Shown: positions 44,351-52,159 of the stretch, piece after piece
Position numbering within the stretch: position 1 is the first letter of the stretch
Layout of the letters: each line of letters starts with the position of its first letter
Assembly: GCA_021396245.1 (NCBI GenBank)
Contig: WNYE01000047.1
Span: forward strand, 275,727-339,726
DNA from: Sporothrix humicola
Lineage: Eukaryota > Ascomycota > Sordariomycetes > Ophiostomatales > Ophiostomataceae
Direction of reading: 5' to 3'
Length of the DNA: 64,000 bases
The notes under the pieces: generated by a model
What the model saw: the letters and a program-made list of their open reading frames with translations, nothing else
What the model was told of the DNA's origin: nothing
The model's database searches: none
Position numbers and translations under genes: made by a program

Positions 44351-44425
44351 CCAATATCACAGAGTGTAAACAAACCCCTATTTACGGAGTGGCAGATTTC
44401 ATTGATGCAACATTGATTTTTGGCC
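44351..44425. repeat. Diverged dispersed repeat, copy B
   Basis: Partner of 35651-35733, with the same ordered words (CCAAT, TGTAAACAAA, CCCCTATTT, GGAG-GG, ATGC, ATTTTTG). Confidence 0.45.
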
Positions 44426-45244
44426 CGTTTCATCTACCTCTTGACATGAAATCTTGCTTCTAAGAGCCATCGCTAATTTTCAACAAAGACTATTGGTTCA
44501 GATACTTGTTTTTCATCATCAAACAGAGAATAATGATGATCAATATGCAGAATGAGGGACGAGATTCTGTGTATGTATATGACCAGAGCCACCACACTGA
44601 AAGTTCTCATGGGTTTTTTACCCTCTCTTCATCCACAGGAAGCGCTTTATTTACTTTGTGCGCATTATCCCTTACCAAGTATCTTGAAACAGTGGAGCAA
44701 CATCTTCAATCGGGTATCCAGAGACGATAAAGAGAAACACTGCCCATATATAAACTATCAAGTAGTCTATCTGAACCGTATAATGAAAATGGGTTTTCAA
44801 CCCCCGAAGTTTACTTGAAGCCTCTCAGAAGTAATAGTATAAATATTGCAGGCTCTTTGCGTGTCTCGGAAGAGTCCATTTTGACTGATCTGCCATCCGT
44901 GGGTCGTTGGCAAAGTGTCAAAGGATCCAAGTAGAAGGAGGCCTGGATAAGCAAGGTCGAACAGCAATGAATGTGAGCATTTTTATGCCAAATTTGTATG
45001 ATGGGATCTACCCCGAAATATCTTTCAAGCGATAGTAAAGGCATTGAAGTGATCAAAGGCGGTGCATAAAGACACAAAGGCGCATACAATGTGCTCTGCA
45101 TCAAAGGGGCAAATTTAGGACTTCCCACGAGATGTAAATAGCATGCACATAGCCAACAGTACAGTACCGGAAAGAATGAAGGAATAAAGCCGTTACCTTG
45201 TGGCACTGTCTTTAAAATTCACCGTATTTATATGCATATAACAA

Positions 45245-45274
45245 TATAAAAACCAGACGGTAGACGTCTCAACA
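45245..45274 (+). promoter_or_regulatory. Core promoter of P4, shared with P1
   Basis: TATAAAA, CCAG, GTAG and TCTCAA in the same spacing as 40831-40860. It stands 121 bases before the P4 start. Confidence 0.55.
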
Positions 45275-45365
45275 TATCACGGGAAGCTTTCAATCTTGAC
45301 TACAACCAAACCTGCCCGACAAATCCAAGCCCGTCATTAACGATACAACCACTCTACACCCTACC

Positions 45366-46265
45366 ATGACCAATGCGAGTAGAACCACAGATTACCCTAA
45401 GAAAGCCTTGGACGTTTCTACGATAACATTCTTTCCAGAGCAAAAATCCTGGACTCGGGAAAAAAACTCAATTGCAATCTCGCTGGCTTCAAGGAATGCT
45501 CCCAAGGATGCTATCAGATGCTACATTGTGTAAGTCCATCAAACACCAGACATATGCTAGCAGTACATGATCTGACATTACAAAAGCAAAGGTTGGCCAC
45601 GCTACTCCAGGGACACCGACATCATAAATAGTCCAATCAGGGTGACATATCGTGCAGAGCACAAAAAAGTGCTCTGTGGCGGCGGTGTCTCTCTCTACTA
45701 TAAGAAGCCAAAACTGAAGCAAGCAATTGGAGAAGATGCGAGAAATAATAGTGAACAAAATAAGGAGCAAAAGAAGGAAAAAATCAAGGAACAAAATGAT
45801 GGACCAGAAGACAAACCAGACCAAGCACAGAAAGAAGAAAAAGAAGGAGAAACACGAAATGAAGAATCAAAAGAAGTTTCAGAAGGCGAACCAGAAGAGG
45901 AACAAAAAGAGAAACAAAATGAGGGGCTGAATGGGGAGCCAGGAGAGATCACAGAAGAGAAGCCGAAAGAGACAAAAGAAGAAGGAAAAGAGGAAGCAAA
46001 ACGAGAGCTAAGAGGGAAAGAAAAAGAAGAATCAAAAGAGGGACTAACAGATGGTTCGGAAGAGGAGCTGGAAGAAGAGCCAGGAGAAACACAAAAAGAA
46101 AAACACGAAGAGGAACCAAAGGAAGAACCTCAAGAGGAGTCAGGACAAACGTCCAATTTTGAGGCTGAAGCTGGACAGCGTGTTGCCACACTAACCAACT
46201 ACGTGCGGCGTTGGAAAAGAATCATCAAGGAAATGTTCAAGGTAAATGAAAAGAATCACGCCTAG
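45366..46265 (+). CDS. P4, P-family protein with a long Glu/Lys-rich tail
   Basis: Exon 1 45366-45529, intron 45530-45586 (GTAAGT to AAAAG), exon 2 45587-46265; 280 residues. Residues 1-100 follow the P-family pattern: exon 1 ends DAIRCYI, the split phase-2 codon is Val, and Lys-Gly-Trp-Pro follows, with the Trp three residues after the split. A strand region SPIRVTYRAEHKK and GGGVSLYYKK follow. From about residue 105 to 250 the protein is almost only Glu, Lys, Gln, Gly and Pro, probably a charged helix or disordered rod. The last 27 residues form a basic amphipathic helix (TNYVRRWKRIIKEMFKVNEK). The tail looks acquired or expanded, since P1-P3 end where it begins. Function unknown. Confidence 0.75.
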
Positions 46266-47743
46266 AAATAAGTACCGACTTATCTTAACCTCGTCTCCAA
46301 AAAAGGGATGCGTACGATTTGATTGATGTTCATCACTCCCCTCTTCCATAGATGAAATAAAAACAAAATGAGTTAAGTCTCCTAGCGTCTAGTAGGACAG
46401 CATATTAAATCTACCTCGAAAATGAAAGCATCGCCATGCTTGCGTACTAATCCAAAATCGGAGCCACATTGATGCCCGGACCGGATATGTGGAGACAGAC
46501 GCGATGAGGTTCCGGGGAAGCTGACAAAACTCGGAGCACTGGGGTAGAAAGACAATGTCATGAATAAGATCACTTTCGTCCTAATTCTAGATCCAGGTTG
46601 ATGAGTGTTCGACCCAAAATAACGGCGAAATCCTGCCGTTCATCACTGGTCAGCCCAGAGTGAGCATCGGGCCCGGGCCGGCATGCATTGGTTTGGGATT
46701 GTGAGGTGTAAAAGTGGACAACGTCAACTTAATGGTATGGCTGAAGAGCCTCATAAACCAGCGGCTCAAAGTTGCTTGTCGTGTATGTTGTATATGTAGA
46801 TGATATTTACCAAGAAAGGACGAGACGTGTAGGATAAACATTTAAATGCATCATGTCAATTGAAATTGTGTCACTGTCGTATTCGTGATCACAGTACCAT
46901 GTATTTCTCGCCCCTTTACGACGTATTCAAATGAGAATATCGATAAAGAAGTTGCTTTAACATTCATCAAAGTATGTACTCTGCTGGTAGATAACACGGA
47001 AGAAGCGACCAATTAAATGAACCGGAATGCTGGGTCGTGGGAAGGGCTACAGTTCTAATAAAGGTGCGTCGTGCATCGTGGATGTCGGGATGTGGAGGCG
47101 GATAGTTGGGGATTTGCGTGGCGTCTCCCTCTAACCCAGCTCGGCCATCCCTTTTGACTCGAACTTTTCCATTCTTAACAAAGCCAATTCCACTTCCCCG
47201 CACATTATTAGGAGTAGTCTGTCTTTTCTGTCTTTTTTTGTCTTGTCGTTATTCGGTAGGTCATCGACGACGGAGGCCGATTTCTCGACTTCATTCTCAT
47301 CATTTCGTCTCCACTCGGGCCCGAAAGGGCGGCAACAATTAGCTTTCTCAGCTTTCTCAGCTTCCCCGGACAGCTGTCAAGAGGAGACGACAATAATATA
47401 AAACTAAAACTAAAACGAAAGAAGCTAATCCCCGCATGTCCTCCCCATGGCGCCCCATGGCCTCCCCAGACAGCCAAGCATTCCCCAGATTTTTTTAGGT
47501 GTCTTCAGGTCCATACGCGTACATGTGATTTCTGTTGAAAGAGTCCTACTCCACGTGGAGCCGAACATCAACAACGGCAGTTGTTTCAGCACGCAAAATC
47601 AAAGAAATGAGAGAAAGGGGGCAGAAATTGAAGAGGGACAAAAATATAGATAAAGGATGCAGATCCCTTTTGAGTGAAAGTAAAAATGGAGATTTGAAAT
47701 TCAAACACATCATCCAAATTATCACCAACACCCATCCACCACC
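46266..47743. other. End of the AT-rich island and MFS promoter
   Basis: No secure gene. A possible minus-strand spliced frame (46841-46382) can be drawn across GTGATC to CCCCAG (about 46.6 kb) but needs an extra frameshift and has no known domain. Composition becomes GC-richer from about 47.0 kb. AGCTTTCTC is repeated near 47,340-47,365. A mixed leader then runs to the MFS start. Confidence 0.45.
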
Positions 47744-49405
47744 ATGACGCACGACACGCACAAGCTGGGGACACTGCGGCTGCGGCACGAGCACACCAAC
47801 GAGGTGCTGCTGATCCCGACGCCGTCGGACGACCCGCGCGACCCCTTGAACTGGCCGCGGTGGTACAAGAACTATGTGGCGGCGCTGTCGTCGTGGGCGA
47901 TTTTCCTGGCGACGTTTGTGGCGGCCGGCCCGGCGTCGATCCTGACGGAGATGGCCATGTCGTTTTTCGGGCCGCCCTACCTCCTGTTCAGCCAGTTTGG
48001 CATCCCCCTCCCATCTTTTTACCATGCCATTTCGCGGACGGCCTACTTTGTCACCGTCAGCGCTCTCATGATGGGCGTCTCCAACATTGTGTGGGTGCCG
48101 CTGATGATCAAGTTTGGCCGCCGGCCCGTGTACATTTTCGCGTACACGCTCTTTGCGGGCACGTCGGCGTGGTGCGCGGCGGCAGCGGACACGGGCAACT
48201 ACAGCCTAATGCTGGGCGGGTCGGCGCTGCTCGGATGTGCGGCCGGCGCCGGTGAAGTTTTGGGGCCCTTGACGATCTCGGACATTTTCTTTGTGCACGA
48301 GCGCGGCACAATGATGGTCATTTACACCTGTCTGCTGGCGGCCGGCACGGGCATTGGCAGCACGATTGCGGGCGCCATGACCATCACGCTGCCGTGGAAG
48401 GACTTTTACTGGCTGTCGTGCGGCCTGGTCGGCGGCACGGCCGTCGTCATGCTTTTCACTCTTCCGGAAACAACATATCAGAGAGTCCAGCCCCCTCTGG
48501 CCATGGCGAGCAGTGATTCCGCCAACGGCGACAAGGCGGTTGACGTCGAGACCAAGGAGGACACGGCCGACATGGAGCGTCTTCCCACAGTCTCGTCCCA
48601 TGCCGCCGGAAGCAGGGTTGTCGGCCAGCGTCCCACCATCCTCGAGACCCTGAAGACTGTTCCACGATCGTACACATCCGAGGCCCTGTGGAAGCTGTCA
48701 CTCCGGCCCATTGTCCTCATCATCCTCCCATCGGCTCTCTGGGCTTCGCTCGTCATGGCCGTCAGCATCGGCTTTCTCGTCGCCATGTCCAGCAACATCT
48801 CGTCTGCGTTCATCGAGGTCTACGGGTTTACGACGTGGCAGGTCGGCGTCTGTTTTATCGCCGGCGCCATCGGTTCGGTGGCGGCCATCTTTTTCGGCGG
48901 CCCGTTCTCCGATTTCGTCGCCGACCGCCTCACCCGCCGCAACAATGGCATCCGCGAGCCCGAAATGCGTCTGCCGGCCATTTTTATCTCTCTCGTCACG
49001 GGCCCCCTCTCTCTCATCCTCTACGGCGTCGGCATCGGCCACCGGCTGCACTGGATCTGCCCCGTCATGGGTTTAGCGTTGATCAACTTTACCGTCGTCC
49101 AGGCCGCCAACATTGCCATTGTCTACATGATCGACTGCTACCGCCCAGTCGCCGGCGAGGTCACCATGACCCAGTACACCTTCAAGTCGCTGTTCGGCTT
49201 TTTGCTCAGCTTCTACACAAACGACTGGATCGCCCAGTCGGGCTACGTTGCCGCCTTTGGCGAAATGGCCGCCATCTCCGGCACCATTTTCCTCTGCAGC
49301 ATCCCCCTCTACTTCTTTGGCAAGCGGATCCGCCTCGCCACCTGGAGATGGCCCATTATGCGCATGTTCTTGCACTGGAAGGAGGACCGCGAGGTGGGCG
49401 AGTAG
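47744..49405 (+). CDS. Major facilitator superfamily transporter
   Basis: Integral membrane proton-coupled transporter of 553 residues in a single exon. The N-terminal cytosolic stretch ends PRDPLNWPRWYKNYVA, a hallmark of fungal drug/H+ antiporter-type MFS proteins. About twelve hydrophobic helices follow in two sets, split by a hydrophilic loop at about residues 240-305. Between helices 2 and 3 is the MFS motif-A-like KFGRRPVYIF, and helix 5 carries GTGIGSTIAGAM. The substrate cannot be read from sequence; homologues are plasma-membrane efflux or nutrient carriers. A small insertion (YLLFSQFGIPLPSFYH) after TM1 could be a missed intron, but it has no splice signals and keeps frame. The start has a good context (CCACCACCATGA). 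There is no cluster partner beside it. Confidence 0.9.
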   Translation: MTHDTHKLGTLRLRHEHTNEVLLIPTPSDDPRDPLNWPRWYKNYVAALSSWAIFLATFVAAGPASILTEMAMSFFGPPYLLFSQFGIPLPSFYHAISRTAYFVTVSALMMGVSNIVWVPLMIKFGRRPVYIFAYTLFAGTSAWCAAAADTGNYSLMLGGSALLGCAAGAGEVLGPLTISDIFFVHERGTMMVIYTCLLAAGTGIGSTIAGAMTITLPWKDFYWLSCGLVGGTAVVMLFTLPETTYQRVQPPLAMASSDSANGDKAVDVETKEDTADMERLPTVSSHAAGSRVVGQRPTILETLKTVPRSYTSEALWKLSLRPIVLIILPSALWASLVMAVSIGFLVAMSSNISSAFIEVYGFTTWQVGVCFIAGAIGSVAAIFFGGPFSDFVADRLTRRNNGIREPEMRLPAIFISLVTGPLSLILYGVGIGHRLHWICPVMGLALINFTVVQAANIAIVYMIDCYRPVAGEVTMTQYTFKSLFGFLLSFYTNDWIAQSGYVAAFGEMAAISGTIFLCSIPLYFFGKRIRLATWRWPIMRMFLHWKEDREVGE

Positions 49406-49715
49406 GAGAACAAGGGTCTTCTTTTTTACTTTTGTTACTTTTGTTACTTTACAAGCTCTCAATACAATGTATTCAAACATGGGGCAATTTTAGTACCCTT
49501 TCATCTGGTTTTGTGTTGTATGATTCTGCTGCCTTTCAAGTTTTCAAGTATATAATGGCAGGCTCTGCCACAACTTCTACAATATGATTGTTTTCTTTCT
49601 TATAAAGTATGGGCCTGTTCATCAACAAACTCAAACTAAAAGGAGCCAGCAAGCAATAAAAGGAAGAGACAAGGGATAGATAAAAAAAGACCATAAAAAA
49701 AAAAGAAGAAAAAAA

Positions 49716-49738
49716 AGAGAGAGAGAGAGAGAGAGAGA
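49716..49738. repeat. (GA)n microsatellite
   Basis: About eleven GA units after an A-rich run. Confidence 0.9.
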
Positions 49739-50086
49739 CTCCAGGATAAAGAGTACATAAATTCAAGAAAAATAGAAATGGAGATGTTTATTCGATATCA
49801 GTAGCAGATGTGGCTTACGATGGATCTGTACGTCTTACATCTGCTGGAGCGTCAAGAAGCATCGTGACTCACACATGCGTTCCACCACGTCTGTTCCAAC
49901 CAAGACCCAAGAAAATACTACGACATACGGCATGCACAAGCGGCTGATAGAAGCGGCTGAAATGTGACCTAGCATGCACCTGGACATTTGTTGTGTTATA
50001 ACTTATTTTGCACTCTTGTCTCCCACTGTATTGTCGTACAAACAAAACAAGCCGTGCACACTGTAACCTACGCACTGAGAGCAACA

Positions 50087-50114
50087 AAATGTCAAATGTC
50101 AAATGTCAAATATC
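50087..50114. repeat. Heptamer microsatellite AAATGTC x4
   Basis: Three perfect tandem AAATGTC copies and one imperfect copy (AAATATC), about 120 bases before the kinase start. Confidence 0.8.
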
Positions 50115-50231
50115 ACAAATAGGGGTCGAAGCGCAACGAATGAGGCTCTGTTGTGTTTTTGAATATTTTACGTCCCCCCCCTCGTTCTGCCCTTGATTTT
50201 GCAATTGATTCTTTCCCTGCAACTGTTCATC

Positions 50232-51746
50232 ATGAGCCAGACGGGCGATATTCGCCTCATGGCAATGGGCGTGGCTCCAGTCAGCTTCTGGGGAGACGAC
50301 GAGGAGACAAAGGTGTACGCCTACGCTCTTGGCCATGGCAAGACGCGCATTTTTCGATTTTCTCTCAATGACACCAAACCCCGCCACTCGCTGGCCTCTC
50401 GCATTGTCAGATTCTACCATGACCTGGACGACGATGACGACGACGAAAAAGAAGAAGGAGAAGAACACAAAGCACCGGCTGGGCCGCCTCGGCCGCCTGG
50501 GTTTAGCAATCATGCGGCCATGCGCGATGCGATCTGGTCTGCGGGTGCGTCCGCCTGGCCCAATATCGCGGCCGAGCCGTCGTCCGAGACTGGCACTGTG
50601 ATTGATCTCGACAGCGACACCACCGAGGACTCTCTAGGAGACGGAAACGGAGACAGAACAGACAAAGTAACAGACAAAGTCACCTGGAAGGCGTACCTCG
50701 AGCCATTGCTCGACAAGTACCTCTCAAATTTACACGACGTCCGGCCGGGCGAACTCATGCCTGTCGACGGACGGGCTCCGGCTCCTGTCGTCGACATCTC
50801 CGAGCTCGAGTTCCTCTCCAACCTCGGCGGCCGGGGCTGCAGCAAGAAAGTGTCCCTGAAAGGCCAGCCTGGCCGTGTCTTTGTTTTCAAGGGCATTGAC
50901 TTTGCGAGGTTCCTGGAGATCCACGACGACGGCGACGGCGACGAGCTTGTCCGCGCCTTCTTCGAGACATGGAGGCAGTCGAGCAAGCTGATTGCAACGG
51001 CCCCGGCCCACCCCAATATCCAGTCGCCGCCCGAGATGCTGGTGGCTGTCCGCGGCGTTCTGGTGGGCCATTTGTCCCGGTTTCTTGCAGGGGGCGATCT
51101 CGGAGAGGCCATTGAAAACGCCGTTTCTCTTCCTTCTCTTCCACTAAAGCAAAAGGCCAAATGGTGCCTCGACATGGCCAGAGCCGTTGACCATACGCAC
51201 AACACAATGCACACCTTCCACATGGACATTAAGCCGGGCAACTTCTTGATTAACGACAATGGAAGCCTGAGGCTGATTGACTGGGAGCAGAGCGGCGCAC
51301 CGGCGATAACACTGGCGCCCGAGGCGGATGGAACGTGGGACGTGGTCTCCCAAGAAGGGAGACTGGTGTATAGCAAGTACAGGGGCCCTGTGCGGCGGAA
51401 CATGCCGCAAGGCAGCGGCCAGGCCACTTTTGACGCTTGGAACGTCTTCCCCGTCTGGCAAGAAACATGCCCCAAGGCCACGGAGCTTGCCGACGTTTTT
51501 GCTTTGGGCCGCACCATGTGGATGCTCTTGACACAGAGAGTCACCGGGGACTTTGCAGACGTCGAGCACCCGGACGACATGAAGATTGTGTGGCCGCCTG
51601 CGTCGCCTGCGTCCGAGGGCGGTATTCCTATTCCTGTTGCATGGAGAGATATGGTGATGAAGTGCATGGAAAGGGATGCCAACAACCGCCTGTCTGCCGC
51701 CGACACTGTCAAGTTTTGGGGAAATGAGGTTGGCAAGCTTGACTGA
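50232..51746 (+). CDS. Divergent fungal protein kinase-like protein
   Basis: Single exon, 504 residues from the first ATG (MSQTGDIRLMAMG). An N-terminal domain of about 190 residues includes an Asp/Glu run (DLDDDDDDEKEEGEE). A kinase-like fold starts near residue 190: LGGRGCSKKVSL as a weak glycine loop; VFVFKGIDF with the likely ATP-binding Lys near 218; HMDIKPGNFLI near 330 with the catalytic Asp and Asn both present; LIDWEQ near 348, where DFG is replaced by DWE with the Asp kept; and a C-lobe ALGRTMWMLLTQ. This layout occurs in families expanded in Sordariomycetes. Activity is plausible because Lys, Asp, Asn and Asp remain, but the substrate is unknown. It is unrelated in detail to K1/K2. 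It converges on the ABC transporter gene. Confidence 0.8.
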   Translation: MSQTGDIRLMAMGVAPVSFWGDDEETKVYAYALGHGKTRIFRFSLNDTKPRHSLASRIVRFYHDLDDDDDDEKEEGEEHKAPAGPPRPPGFSNHAAMRDAIWSAGASAWPNIAAEPSSETGTVIDLDSDTTEDSLGDGNGDRTDKVTDKVTWKAYLEPLLDKYLSNLHDVRPGELMPVDGRAPAPVVDISELEFLSNLGGRGCSKKVSLKGQPGRVFVFKGIDFARFLEIHDDGDGDELVRAFFETWRQSSKLIATAPAHPNIQSPPEMLVAVRGVLVGHLSRFLAGGDLGEAIENAVSLPSLPLKQKAKWCLDMARAVDHTHNTMHTFHMDIKPGNFLINDNGSLRLIDWEQSGAPAITLAPEADGTWDVVSQEGRLVYSKYRGPVRRNMPQGSGQATFDAWNVFPVWQETCPKATELADVFALGRTMWMLLTQRVTGDFADVEHPDDMKIVWPPASPASEGGIPIPVAWRDMVMKCMERDANNRLSAADTVKFWGNEVGKLD

Positions 51747-52159
51747 GGCTGGGCACGGCAGAACCCAAGAAGCTGGGTCCAGGCCGTTGTCGCGGAGGTA
51801 GGCTGGTAGGTTCCGAACTCGTCGGCAAAGGCATCAAACAATCAAACACGGCACTCCCAATGGGGGTTGAAGTAGACGCCGGGGTGCTGGCGGCACCCAT
51901 AATGTCGGGGAGGCTGCCATAGTGCTGGTGGGAGTAGTGGCCTGATAGCACGAGAGTGGCCATCTTGAGTTTCGCTCAAAGTGATGTCGTGGACTTGTCT
52001 ATTCTCTCTCTCTCTCTCTCTCTCAACAGTAAACGATAAGAATAACAAAAAGAGGACGTGGTATGGTGCTGTAATTGGTGTTTATACAAAATTAGGACAG
52101 ATATGAAATATAAAATAATAATATGACACAAGGAAAGGCTAACACAGCACACTGTATGT
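51747..52159. other. Convergent 3' interval
   Basis: 3' flanks of the kinase gene and the ABC transporter. A (CT)n run lies at 52003-52024. AATAATAATA-rich sequence near 52,110 probably serves 3' end formation. No gene is seen. Confidence 0.6.
52003..52024. repeat. (CT)n microsatellite
   Basis: Eleven CT units. Confidence 0.9.

Larger units (their letters stand above)
43724..45365. other. AT-rich interval between P3 and P4
   Basis: No secure gene. Contains the diverged repeat copy B (44351-44425). Small frames at 43855-44085 (minus), 44506-44818 (plus) and 44811-45206 (minus, 131 codons) lack domains and clear splice support. The P4 core promoter lies at 45245-45274. Confidence 0.4.
49406..50231. 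other. 3' flank of MFS and promoter of the next kinase gene
   Basis: No gene. Contains a (GA)n run at 49716-49738 and AAATGTC x4 (one imperfect) at 50087-50114. Confidence 0.55.

Noticed and set aside
44506..45206. Short overlapping frames on both strands between P3 and P4.
   Set aside because: No consistent exon structure; a possible GTATGT intron gives only a 30-residue product.
46382..46841. Possible spliced minus-strand gene ending in FIFEVDLICCPTRR.
   Set aside because: Needs both an intron and an extra frameshift, and lacks the P-family Trp or any known motif.
50510..51841. Minus-strand 443-codon frame opposite the divergent kinase.
   Set aside because: The plus strand carries kinase motifs; the minus frame has no recognisable domain.
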